Source of the DNA: Bacteroidota bacterium
GTDB lineage: Bacteria > Bacteroidota > Bacteroidia > Bacteroidales > F082
NCBI GenBank assembly: GCA_018830105.1
Contig: JAHJTC010000004.1
Location: 248,001-312,000 of the forward strand
Direction: 5' to 3'
DNA: 64,000 nucleotides
Shown piece by piece: positions 17,988 to 27,500 of this stretch. The notes below the pieces were generated by a model. It worked only from the letters and a program-made list of their open reading frames with translations, had not been told where the DNA came from and did not search any database. Numbering within the stretch: position 1 is the first letter of the stretch; every line of letters starts with the position of its first letter. The position numbers and the translations under genes are program-made.

Positions 17988-19910
17988 TTAGCTGTTCATC
18001 GAAATTAAAAATTCCTCATTGGAGTCAGTATAACGCATTTTGTCTTTAAGGAACTCCATTGCTTCGATCGGTGTCATGTCAGCCAGGTGGTTTCTTAGAA
18101 TCCAGATACGTTGCATTGCTTCTCTATCGATCAATAAATCTTCACGACGTGTGCTGGAAGAAACGATATCAATAGCTGGCCAAATCCTTTTGTTCGAAAG
18201 CCTGCGATCAAGCTGGAGCTCCATATTTCCGGTACCTTTAAACTCTTCAAAGATAACTTCATCCATTTTTGATCCTGTGTCAATCAGGGCAGTGGCAATG
18301 ATCGTGAGCGAGCCGCCGTTTTCAATTTTGCGGGCAGCGCCAAAGAAACGTTTTGGTTTCTGCAAGGCATTGGCTTCAACACCACCACTAAGCACTTTAC
18401 CTGAAGCGGGCGAAACTGTGTTATAGGCCCTGGCCAAACGGGTGATTGAGTCGAGCAGGATTACTACATCATGTCCGCATTCTGTGAGTCTTTTTGCTTT
18501 TTCAAGCACGATATTGGCAATTTTCACATGCTTGTCGGCAGGCTCATCAAAAGTGGAAGAAATCACTTCAGCCCTTACGCTGCGTGCCATGTCGGTCACC
18601 TCTTCAGGCCGTTCATCAATCAATAAAATGATGAGGTAGGCTTCGGGATGATTACTGGCAATGGCATTGGCTACTTCTTTCAAGAGCACTGTTTTACCTG
18701 TCTTGGGCTGAGCAACGATTAGTCCGCGCTGACCTTTCCCGATCGGAGCAAACATATCCATGATACGTGTAGAAATGCTGCTGTCTTTATGACCGGTAAG
18801 AATAAATTTTTCTTCCGGGAAAAGTGGTGTAAGGTAGTCGAAAGGTATGCGGTCGCGCACTTCTTCCGGCAAACGGCCGTTGATCATATCTACTTTAATC
18901 AGTGGGAAATACTTCTCTCCTTCTTTTGGAGGGCGTATTGTTCCGCTGATGGTATCGCCTGTTTTAAGACCAAAAAGCTTGATCTGTGATTGTGACACAT
19001 AAATATCATCAGGAGAATTAAGGTAATTGTAATCTGATGACCGCATAAAACCATAGCCGTCAGGCATAATTTCCAGCACGCCTTCGGCCTCAACGATGCC
19101 GTCAAATTCAAACCTGAATTCTTCTCTTTTGGCTTTCTGATTATCTTTTTGCAAATCCCGACGCTCACGAGGAACATGGATTTCTTTTTTGGGAGCAAAA
19201 TCTTTTTGAGGTTTAAACTCTTTGGCCTGATTTTCTAAAGGTTGTGAAGCAACTGTCTCTGCTTCAGCAGGCTTTTGTTCTTTTTCCGAAGTGATGTTTT
19301 CATCAGCAAGCGGCGTTAAGTTGGTTTTGGGTTTGATAAGGCGGGGTCTCTTTTGACCTGATTTTTCTGTGTTTTCCTGCTGACTTGCGCTTCCCTTTTC
19401 TTCAATAACAGGCTTTGGAATAACTCGTGGTTTTTCGGCTTCTGTTTTAGGCGTATTTTCTACATCAGGCTTGCTTTCAGCCTTAGCTGCATTTTCAACC
19501 TTAGCTGTAGGTTCAGGCTTAGCTGAAGTTTCAGGCTTAGGTTTATTTTCTATTTGTTTAGGTTCCGCTGCTTTAGTCACCGGAGCTTCAGCCTGGGCTG
19601 TCTTTTCGGTTTTAGGGCTGGGATCTGATTTAGGTTTAGAGCTGTTATCCACAGGTTTTGCGGATTTTGTTTTACGCGAACGCGTTTTTTTCTCTACCGG
19701 TTTTGTTGCCTGCACCGGCTCAGTTTTTTCTTTTGGAGGTGCCGGTTTTTCTTTAGGTGCAACCTTAACAGGATTTAACGCCTGTTGGTCTAAGATTCTA
19801 TAAATCAGGTCTTGTTTGAGTAATTTTTCAACTTTTGGAATTTCCAATTCTTTGGCAATTTCTCTTAATTCCCCTACAAGCTTATTATTAAGCTCAATTA
19901 TGTCGTACAT
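17988..19910 (-). CDS. rho: Transcription termination factor Rho with long charged insertion
   Basis: A 640-aa protein against ~420 aa in Escherichia coli. Residues 1-50 form the Rho N-domain ([20 protein letters not shown]). Residues ~55-270 are a Lys/Pro/Glu/Ala-rich low-complexity insertion, common in Bacteroidota. The RNA-binding OB fold follows ([20 protein letters not shown]), then the RecA-like motor with Walker [11 protein letters not shown], Walker [16 protein letters not shown] and the Q-loop [20 protein letters not shown]. Rho is the hexameric helicase that ends untranslated transcription. A likely promoter at 20052-20059 gives a leader of roughly 135 bases, which would suit the autogenous control known for rho in other bacteria (inference). 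Confidence 0.97.
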   Translation of the reverse strand: MYDIIELNNKLVGELREIAKELEIPKVEKLLKQDLIYRILDQQALNPVKVAPKEKPAPPKEKTEPVQATKPVEKKTRSRKTKSAKPVDNSSKPKSDPSPKTEKTAQAEAPVTKAAEPKQIENKPKPETSAKPEPTAKVENAAKAESKPDVENTPKTEAEKPRVIPKPVIEEKGSASQQENTEKSGQKRPRLIKPKTNLTPLADENITSEKEQKPAEAETVASQPLENQAKEFKPQKDFAPKKEIHVPRERRDLQKDNQKAKREEFRFEFDGIVEAEGVLEIMPDGYGFMRSSDYNYLNSPDDIYVSQSQIKLFGLKTGDTISGTIRPPKEGEKYFPLIKVDMINGRLPEEVRDRIPFDYLTPLFPEEKFILTGHKDSSISTRIMDMFAPIGKGQRGLIVAQPKTGKTVLLKEVANAIASNHPEAYLIILLIDERPEEVTDMARSVRAEVISSTFDEPADKHVKIANIVLEKAKRLTECGHDVVILLDSITRLARAYNTVSPASGKVLSGGVEANALQKPKRFFGAARKIENGGSLTIIATALIDTGSKMDEVIFEEFKGTGNMELQLDRRLSNKRIWPAIDIVSSSTRREDLLIDREAMQRIWILRNHLADMTPIEAMEFLKDKMRYTDSNEEFLISMNS

Positions 19911-20051
19911 AGGAATAGATTTTAATTCTTTAAATAGTTTGGGTATTTTTTTTTGATATCCGTAGATAATTTCTGAGGCGAAAAGAACAATGAATCTTCT
20001 TTAGAAGCCAAGTTAAAACATGAAGCAGTCCGGGATTTCTTTTAAGCGTTG

Positions 20052-20059
20052 CAAATATA
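20052..20059 (-). promoter_or_regulatory. -7 element TATATTTG for rho
   Basis: A minus-strand TATATTTG, a perfect consensus match, 142 bases upstream of the rho start. The intervening leader has no open frame of note. Confidence 0.55.
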
Positions 20060-20142
20060 AACAAGATTTATTGAAAAATGATTTTTTTTCTTCTTTTTTT
20101 TTATCAAACCTAAACTTATCAGTTTTAACACGGCGGATTCTC

Positions 20143-20150
20143 TATATTTG
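20143..20150 (+). promoter_or_regulatory. -7 element TATATTTG for the DUF4293 gene
   Basis: TATATTTG lies 25 bases before the ATG at 20176. TTTT at 20123-20126 may serve as the -33 element. It is divergent from the rho promoter about 85 bp away. Confidence 0.6.
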
Positions 20151-20175
20151 CGGTCGCAATTTAAAATGATGCCTG

Positions 20176-20640
20176 ATGATACAACGAATTCAAACCGTGT
20201 TTTTATTTTTAGCGGCTGTTGCCAGTGGATTGATATTTTTCTTCCCATTGGCCTGGTTTAACGATTTTACTGTGCAGTTTTTTGTGACCCATGTGCAGGA
20301 TTTTGTTCCCGGAAGCGAATTAATTTTCTCAGAATTTAGTTTGTTGCCACTGGCGATATTGTCAGCAATTGTTACTGTGCTGCCGCTGCTGATCATTTTT
20401 ATGTACAAAAACCTAAACGGGCAACTGCGCCTGATACGTTTGAGTATCTTATTTAATCTAACGCTTATCGGATTGGTTTTTTTCTACTATGTGGAACAGA
20501 TTAAGTTGGTTACAGGTTCGGAGCCTGCCTACGACTTTGGCATTTTCTTGCCCTTAATCGCGCTTGTCTTTTTGTTTTTAGCGCTCAGAGGGGTACGAAA
20601 AGATTTTAAACTGATTCGTTCGGCTGATCGTTTGCGCTAA
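20176..20640 (+). CDS. DUF4293 family four-helix membrane protein
   Basis: A 154-aa protein beginning MIQRIQTVFLFLAAVASG, the characteristic start of the Bacteroidota DUF4293 family. It has four hydrophobic segments (~7-27, 55-78, 88-108, 118-140) and a short basic tail. The function is unknown; the family is commonly found beside rho, and here it is divergent from it with 265 bp between starts. Its 3' end overlaps the converging phosphodiesterase gene by 35 bp, so the last ~12 residues are encoded on both strands. Confidence 0.85.
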   Translation: MIQRIQTVFLFLAAVASGLIFFFPLAWFNDFTVQFFVTHVQDFVPGSELIFSEFSLLPLAILSAIVTVLPLLIIFMYKNLNGQLRLIRLSILFNLTLIGLVFFYYVEQIKLVTGSEPAYDFGIFLPLIALVFLFLALRGVRKDFKLIRSADRLR

Positions 20641-21139
20641 TCAATTTTTTCCGGTCTATCTCCATAATCTCCAGGTTTTCGATGCTGCTTTGGTTAATAT
20701 CGAACCTAATGAAGGTAATTAGCTGATGTAAGCCATGATTTCCGGCTGCTCCCGGATTCATATGCAGTACATTTAAAACAGGATCATGGATTATTTTTGT
20801 GATATGCGAGTGTCCACAGATAAATAATTGAGGTTTTTCGCGTTGCAGGATACGTTTTATGCCGGAAGCATAGCGGCCAGGATAACCGCCAATATGTGTC
20901 ATAAAGACTTTAACTTTCTCAACAGTAAATAGTTGCTGATTCGGCACCATGGTTTTTATGCGGGCACTGTCGATATTGCCACTCACAGCACGCAGTGGCT
21001 TAAATTGCTCAAGTTCGAGCAGAACCTCCTCTGTTCCAATATCTCCGGCATGCCAAAGTTCATCACAGGAAGAAAAAAAATCGAATACCCGCGGATTTAT
21101 ATAGCCATGGGTATCCGATAGAAGACCAATTTTTATCAT
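20606..21139 (-). CDS. YfcE/MJ0936-type metallophosphoesterase
   Basis: A 177-aa phosphodiesterase with the metal-binding motifs in order: GLLSDTHGYINP (D-x-H), WHAGDIGTEE (GD), AVSGNIDSAR (GN-x-D in place of GNHD), MTHIGGYPGRY and FICGHSHITKI (GHSH). The length and motif spacing match the YfcE-like subgroup, manganese-dependent enzymes that cleave phosphodiester bonds in vitro; the natural substrate is unknown. The cytoplasmic location follows from the absence of a signal peptide. It begins 4 bp after the DUF3078 gene on the same strand and is likely co-transcribed with it. Confidence 0.9.
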   Translation of the reverse strand: MIKIGLLSDTHGYINPRVFDFFSSCDELWHAGDIGTEEVLLELEQFKPLRAVSGNIDSARIKTMVPNQQLFTVEKVKVFMTHIGGYPGRYASGIKRILQREKPQLFICGHSHITKIIHDPVLNVLHMNPGAAGNHGLHQLITFIRFDINQSSIENLEIMEIDRKKLISANDQPNESV

Positions 21140-21143
21140 AAAA

Positions 21144-22064
21144 TTATTTCAGGTTGTAGGAGATGCCAACGCTTAACACTTCTTTAAACTGTGTTCTGGG
21201 GCCGGTATTGCCGTCTTTATCGGTGATCATGATATCATCGTCATAAATAAGGTGTGCCGAAATATTCGTGCTGAGCCAGCTGTTTACTTTCAGCGTAAGC
21301 AGATTTTGCCAGTCAACGTCAATGTTTTGCGGGTTTTTCAAATAATCTGAAAATAGCTCAAGTTTAGAAGTAAAATTCACGTTTTCAGCGACTGGAACAT
21401 TGAGGGTAGCAATCAGTTTAGTACCCAACTCAAAGCGCATATTTTTGCCGTCTGTTAGTTTTACTCCGGTTGTTTCGTCATAAGTTGCCGGATCAACACC
21501 AAAATCGCCATTATCTGCCATATCTTGATCGCTTACAATCGTAATGCGTCCTGTAATTGGTGCAAAGTTGATGGAAAACATTTTTGAAGGCACATATTCC
21601 ATCCCAATACCAAGGGTAAAATATCCCGGCGACATAAAGCTGGAAATGGCTGTGCTGGAATCTGTTTTGTAGTCGAAACCATCAGCAAACTGGGTTTTAA
21701 ATGAAAACTCCAGCGAATAAAAAAGTTTTTCTCTTGCCTTATAGCCGTACAAGGAATTGATTTCGATCTTGTCATCGGTTTTTAAGGCTTTGCTATCTGA
21801 TAAATGACTGTATCCCAAAGCAAAAGAAGCATTGTTCTCCCATTTTTGAATGTCGTCGGCATACCGTATTCCATAGTTTAAAATGCCTTGCCAGTTGAGT
21901 GCATTCTCGCCTCCTGCAGCCCAGTTAGACAGGTGACTTTGTGAAAAATTCAGGCCTACATTGCCTTTTGAAGTCCAATTGCTTGTGGTGTCTCCTTCTT
22001 GCGCATTTAAAGTGCTGAATGTTAGCAGCAAAAGAGCAATCATAAATAGTGAAGTTGTTTTCAT
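21144..22064 (-). CDS. DUF3078 family outer membrane protein
   Basis: A 306-aa protein with a signal peptide (MKTTSLFMIALLLLTFSTLNAQ). The mature start NWTSKGNVGLNFSQSHLSNWAAGGEN matches the DUF3078 family of Bacteroidota, and alternating strands continue to the end, suggesting a small outer membrane barrel. The function is unknown. The gene lies between a TonB C-terminal-domain protein (20 bp upstream) and the phosphodiesterase (4 bp downstream) in one leftward unit. The protein ends SVGISYNLK, without a terminal aromatic residue. Confidence 0.85.
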   Translation of the reverse strand: MKTTSLFMIALLLLTFSTLNAQEGDTTSNWTSKGNVGLNFSQSHLSNWAAGGENALNWQGILNYGIRYADDIQKWENNASFALGYSHLSDSKALKTDDKIEINSLYGYKAREKLFYSLEFSFKTQFADGFDYKTDSSTAISSFMSPGYFTLGIGMEYVPSKMFSINFAPITGRITIVSDQDMADNGDFGVDPATYDETTGVKLTDGKNMRFELGTKLIATLNVPVAENVNFTSKLELFSDYLKNPQNIDVDWQNLLTLKVNSWLSTNISAHLIYDDDIMITDKDGNTGPRTQFKEVLSVGISYNLK

Positions 22065-22084
22065 CGAAATTATTGCGTTTAGTT

Positions 22085-22882
22085 TTAAAAATTAGTTCCC
22101 TGATTGTTTGGAATGGCCTGCTGACGCTTATCTCCCAGTTTAAATTGAATATTTAAGGTATTCCAGGTTCTTACAATGCTGTCATTTTTAAGACCCGGCA
22201 TCCAGGCAATGCTATGCAGCAAACGAATGGCTTCCTGATCACAGCCAGCTCCAACGGCCTCATTAATAAGGATATTGGATGGTAATCCGTTTTTTTCAAC
22301 AACAAATTTCAGGCTTACCGTGCCCGAAATACTACTGCTAAATGCTTGTGCCGGATAATTCAAATGCTGGTAAATATACTGACTCAATGTCATTTTTTTT
22401 TGATTCAAAATAGGATAGGGAGCCTGATTTAGATCGGCAAAAGTAAATATTTTTTCAGATTCGCTCTCAGGTTTTTCGAAGCTTTTAGGTGCTTTTGCAA
22501 GCTCAGCGCGATTTCGTTTTTTTAACTCACGGAAATTAAAGGGAACTTTTAGCGTAGCAAATCCCGACACCGCTCTGCCGTTTTTCCTGGCAGGAAGCCA
22601 GATGATTTGCTTTGCCAGCCTTATCGCTTCCTTGTTGGCCTCCGGACGAATACCCCGGACAACATCAATGGCTTGAATTGTCCCATTTTCTGAAATGCTC
22701 AATTGAAGGCTTACCTGCTCATTTATTTTTTCATCAGCAATAAAATCCGGATAGACCATGTGCTGCAGAAGAAAAGTTTTGACGAGACCCATATCGGACA
22801 AGGGCATTGCATCCTGAGATAGCTGGGCCGAAAGGGGAGTAGAAAGCAAAAACAAGGAAATCAAGGCAAAATATATTTTCAT
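22085..22882 (-). CDS. Periplasmic protein with two TonB C-terminal domains
   Basis: A 265-aa protein with a cleavable signal peptide (MKIYFALISLFLLSTPLSAQ) instead of the membrane anchor of true TonB. Two TonB_C-like domains follow: residues ~35-115 (VSLQLSISENGTIQAIDVVRG, EAIRLAKQIIWLPARKNG) and ~165-255 (VSLKFVVEKNGLPSNILIN, EAIRLLHSIAWMPGLKND). The first ends VPFNFRE and the second IQFKLGD, as usual for the domain. Without an anchor or ExbBD partner it is unlikely to energise receptors directly and may bind peptidoglycan or receptor TonB boxes (inference). It starts the leftward unit with the DUF3078 and phosphodiesterase genes. Confidence 0.85.
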   Translation of the reverse strand: MKIYFALISLFLLSTPLSAQLSQDAMPLSDMGLVKTFLLQHMVYPDFIADEKINEQVSLQLSISENGTIQAIDVVRGIRPEANKEAIRLAKQIIWLPARKNGRAVSGFATLKVPFNFRELKKRNRAELAKAPKSFEKPESESEKIFTFADLNQAPYPILNQKKMTLSQYIYQHLNYPAQAFSSSISGTVSLKFVVEKNGLPSNILINEAVGAGCDQEAIRLLHSIAWMPGLKNDSIVRTWNTLNIQFKLGDKRQQAIPNNQGTNF

Positions 22883-23203
22883 CAGGCTTTATTATAAAGC
22901 GAAAATACAGTTTTTGATCGCTTTTTCAAAGGGCAATATAAAAAAAAGATTGTTGTTCGGTAAATAGGTATGAAAGTTTAGTGCTTTGATTAAGCTTCTG
23001 ATAATGAACGCTAAAGGAAACTTGATATTTATAAAATACAGATAATCTGCGATTTAATTCTTTTCAATCAATTTGAGGTTTACCACGCCGAAATCAAAAA
23101 ATCACTTCACAAAAGTGTTAAATGTTTTATAAACACTTTGTTAAAACAGATCAGGATGGTTTGCAGCAGAACCAAAACTTCAAATAACTAATAAAGAAGA
23201 AGC

Positions 23204-23234
23204 TGTTTTCACAGTAAAATCTTTCCTACTTTTG
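23204..23234 (+). promoter_or_regulatory. rlmB promoter
   Basis: TACTTTTG at 23227-23234 is a perfect Bacteroidota -7 element 17 bases before the ATG. TGTTTTC at 23204-23210 is at a suitable distance for the -33 element. The rest of the 22883-23251 gap is AT-rich and holds no other recognisable feature. Confidence 0.65.
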
Positions 23235-23251
23235 CGGCTTAATCAACCCTA

Positions 23252-24004
23252 ATGGAAAAATCGGCAGCAGATTATATTTTTGGATTACATCCTGTTTTAG
23301 AAGCTTTTGAGGCTGGAAAAGAATTTGAAAAACTATTTATTCAAAGCGGTTTACGATCGCCCCAACTGCAACAAATCTCAAAAAATGCACGCGAACTCGG
23401 TATCCCTTTTCAGTTTGTGCCACTGGAAAAGCTGAACCGGATTACCCGCAAAAACCACCAGGGCGTTATAGCGTATGTTTCGCCGGTGAGTTATCAAGCG
23501 ATAGAACAGCTTATTCCGATGATTTATGAGGCCGGACGCATGCCATTTATTGTTATCCTCGACAGGATTACGGATGTCCGTAATTTGGGAGCAATTGCCC
23601 GCACGGCCTATGCTGCCGGAGCTGATGCGCTCTTGCTGCCTTCCAGGGGAAGTGCGCTAATTACTGGAGATGCTTTAAAAACTTCAGCAGGAGCTCTGTC
23701 GCACTTGACAGTGTGTCGGTCCGAAAACTTAAAGACCAGCATAGATTTCTTAAAAGAAAGTGGGTTGAAAATTGCTGCCGTATCTGAGAAAAGCAGCAGC
23801 AGTATTTGGGAGAAAGACCTGGAAGGGCCTGTGGCACTTATACTTGGCTCTGAAGAAGATGGCGTTTCGGCTGCCTATTTGCAGAAAGCTGATGTGCACC
23901 TCAAAATCCCGATGCCGGGGGCTATGGAATCCTTGAATGTTTCTGTTGCGGCAGGTATCGCCTGCTTCGAAATCGTCAGGCAACGGATTGCTGCCGGATT
24001 ATAG
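23252..24004 (+). CDS. rlmB: 23S rRNA (guanosine-2'-O-)-methyltransferase RlmB
   Basis: A 250-aa SpoU-family (SPOUT) methyltransferase. The N-terminal substrate-binding domain begins IFGLHPVLEAFEAGKEFEKLFI. The knotted catalytic domain shows ILDRITDVRNLGAIARTAYAAG (motif 1, catalytic Arg in RNLGAIAR), LILGSEEDGVSAAYL (motif 2) and IPMPGAMESLNVSVAAGI (motif 3). The family methylates G2251 of the 23S rRNA P-loop. The last ~33 bases of the gene occur a second time at 32961-32993, beside rplS, so the 9 kb between them appears to have been inserted or rearranged. Confidence 0.93.
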   Translation: MEKSAADYIFGLHPVLEAFEAGKEFEKLFIQSGLRSPQLQQISKNARELGIPFQFVPLEKLNRITRKNHQGVIAYVSPVSYQAIEQLIPMIYEAGRMPFIVILDRITDVRNLGAIARTAYAAGADALLLPSRGSALITGDALKTSAGALSHLTVCRSENLKTSIDFLKESGLKIAAVSEKSSSSIWEKDLEGPVALILGSEEDGVSAAYLQKADVHLKIPMPGAMESLNVSVAAGIACFEIVRQRIAAGL

Positions 24005-24516
24005 CGCGCATAGCAGGGCCTTAAGCCAAATTTTGGTGAATTTTGTTGATTTTTGATTGTTTTGCAGCTGGCCAAATGCCTTGCTGCTGAATAAGCTATT
24101 GAAGCAACTATTCGGTGCATTTCTTATTTGTATTGATTCTAAAATAGACCACTTTATAAAAATCTTTTTTTTTCAACAAAAATTCCGCTAGTTTCGAAGC
24201 GTGTTAATACTGTTGACCTATAAATACAAATTTGCACTCGATTCATGCAATTCATTGTTGTTTGGCATCCCATCCTACACAAGTTAACAGGAATTAACGA
24301 ACATGTAGTATGAACCAAAACACGAATTATGAAAAAATGAAGCCATAAGTAAAGAAATTTTTCGCACTGTACACTGTCTTAAAGTGATGTGCAATATACA
24401 GAGTTGCAAAAGTAGTTTACACGCTGACTTGGTCTATGCACTGTATCTTGTCTTCATAATCTTAAAGTGTTGCTTAGCCATCACACCAATCCAATTAACA
24501 ATTAAAACATAACAAA
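24005..24516. other. 512-bp gap between rlmB and the T9SS cluster
   Basis: AT-rich, with no supported gene. The only signal seen is a minus-strand TACTTTTG at 24407-24414 that resembles a promoter pointing towards rlmB with no open frame behind it. No terminator hairpin for rlmB and no clear promoter for the 24517 gene were recognised. Confidence 0.4.
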
Positions 24517-27500
24517 ATGAAAAATTTAAAACAAAATTTAATTCTTGTAGTAATCTTGTTATTTGTACAATATGCTGCTTTCCCGCAAATGTATGGAAGT
24601 TGGATTGTGCCAGCAGGTTACCATGGAACAAGTACTTCAGATGCGTACCAGCTAAACTTTACGGAATTAGGAATTACTGAAGATGCCTTAGTATCCTTAA
24701 TAAATTCTAATCAAGTAATATCAGCCGGAGCATATAATGAAAATTATGATCGTGTTTTTTATGTAATTGACAATTTATTCTATGATGATTTTAACACTCC
24801 ACAGGAATGGCCAAGATACAACGATGGTTTTATGCCGGAATTCCAAATAATTCCATGTCCTGGACATAGTGATAAGTATATTATGGTAACTATGAAAGGT
24901 AGTTACCACGAATACAATACATTTGCATATTACAATGTAACCGTCAATGAAAGCGATGAATTTGTTATTTCAGATGAGATTGAAATATCCAATTTTGATT
25001 TCACTTATGGTGGTTTCTCAATAGCTAATGAATATAATAATTCAAGACACCTCTATGCTATCATTCAAGGCCAGGATGGAAACGGTCAAGCAGGACTTTA
25101 TAGATATTTAATTACTGCAAGCGGTGTTAGTGATGAAACCTTACTGTTTAGTTCGTTAGATACGGAATTGAGTGATGAGGATTTTGATGCATACAACTTT
25201 GAAATTACAACAAATGCTAATGGCAATGCCTATGCATGGATTGACGGGGAGTATGGTTCCGATTTGAATAATGACGAAATTATTACAATCAATGGAAATA
25301 CTACTCAGGTTTTCAGCTTAAATTACGGGCGTATTGGTGGTATAGAGTTTTCTAAATTTGAAGAAAACATTTTGTATGCCTCATGTACGGAAAGGGGTAT
25401 TGTTAAACTAAACTTTGTAACAGGTCAGGTAAGCGATGTTTACGTCCCGAGTACACCTAACTACAGCCGCACCTATCTGCAAACAGCACCTGATGGACAT
25501 ATTTACGCCGTTTCTAATGACGGCAAAAAGCTGGGAAGAATTTTGCAATATGGCGCCAACGTAGGTACATTTCAAGCTGATGTGTTTCAGTTTCCTGATA
25601 ATAGGGCTGTTACTACTTATAAAACATTCGAAGACCTAAAGTATTACATATTACCCGAAAACGAACGGGTGCATACCCCTTTAGATGTTCAGGTGACTAC
25701 AGAACCCGAATCATGCCCTGATTATTATGACGGAAGAGCAGAAATATTTGTAAGTGGTGGCGTCCCTTTTGATGATGAAGATGCTCCATACCTGATTAGT
25801 ACCAATCCAACGGCAAACTGGCAATGGGATGTGGATGATTTCTGTTTTTATAATTATGAGCTTACTGCTGGTAATTATGAATATACAATCACTGATAATG
25901 CTACACCTGAAGCTAACACCGTAACCGGCACTTTCGTAATCGAGCTTGATAACAGCCATTTTAGTTTTCCGGATACTTATTTTGAAGTCACAGAAGATAA
26001 AAGCTTGCCCGATGAAGAATACATCTATAATTTCTACACTTTCGAAAAAGGCATTCACATTTATAATGGCGCAACACTCACAATCAACAACTCCGAATAC
26101 GAATTTGGGCCCGATGCCTCCATCATCATTGAGCCCGGCGCTAAGCTGATTGTAAACAATACAATCCTTACAAACAGTAAGTATTGTGCCCCCGATTTCA
26201 AATTGTGGAAAGGGATCGAGGTGAGAGGAAACAGCGAAGAAAGCCAATTACCCGAATATATCAATCCAGAATGGGTATATCATCAGGGGCGCCTGAGCTT
26301 GCAGGATGCCGTGATTTCTTTCGCCGAAACAGCTATAACAGTTGCCAAACGCTACGCAGCAGGTGAGCTTGATTGGAGTAGTGGTGGTGGCATTGTGGTG
26401 GCACAAGGCAGCCAATTTATCAACAACCCTGCAGCGGTCGTATTTATACCATATCGGAATTCCAACTTAAGTCATTTTACAGATTGCAGCTATTCGCTGA
26501 ACAATGAATACATATCCGGTAATACCTTTTTTAAACATATTGACCTAAACCAAATTAATGATGTCCGGTTTAAAAATTGTAGTTTCTCTGTAATGCCATT
26601 ACCTGATGTTTCGCCATACAACCAAGGCATTGCAGCCTATAACAGCTCCTTTAGAGTATTGCCTGAATGTGAACCTGAAACAATCCCTTGTCCCGATGAA
26701 AACCTGTTGCCCTCACTCTTCACGGGCTTCTACAGAGCCGTGGGGGTTTATAATGATGGCTTACGAAAGACGACTCATTTTGAGGTAGATAACACCTTGT
26801 TTATCAGTAATAGCACCGGTATCTATGCCACAAACACCGATGGGGCAGTGATGACGGACAACACTTTTGAAATTGGATACAACAATACCGACTGTGAAAA
26901 ATGCGGTAAATCAGGTGCTTTGGGAATTGATCTTCTGGCTTCTGTCAATTTTGTGATCGAAAACAATGGGTTCAGCAGGCACAGTGCTGCACAGCCGGGC
27001 GATTACGTAGGCATCAGGGTAACAAATTGCCCTTCAGTGGATGATGATATCTACCGCAACCAGTTTAATGGCTTGAGTGTAGGAAATATGGCTGTTGGAG
27101 TGAACAGAAGTACGTCAACGGATGATAGAACAGGAGTATCCTATCAATGCAATGAGAATATGCTGAATGATATTGATTTTTGGGTGAAAGATTTTTCAAA
27201 GGAATCACGCATCAGAGGAAATGTGGGCGAACAGCTACTGGCTTCCGGCAATACACTAACTGACCCTGCTTTTGCTACCATTCAATTCCTGAATGACTAT
27301 ACACAGTACATAAACTATTATTATGTAGACCTTGACAATCAACCGCTAACTGAATATACTGATATTTATGTTGTACCTATATTGGCATCGAACCCCAACC
27401 CCTGTTTACCAGAGCATGGCAGTGGTGGAGGGGGTATTTCGCTCTCGGATGCGGAGAAAACTGCATTGGAGCTTGAATATGCAGATGGTTTAGCTGATTA

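Noticed and set aside
24434-24631. 65-aa minus-strand frame upstream of the 1358-aa gene
   Set aside because: It overlaps the signal-peptide region of that gene and shows no conserved features.
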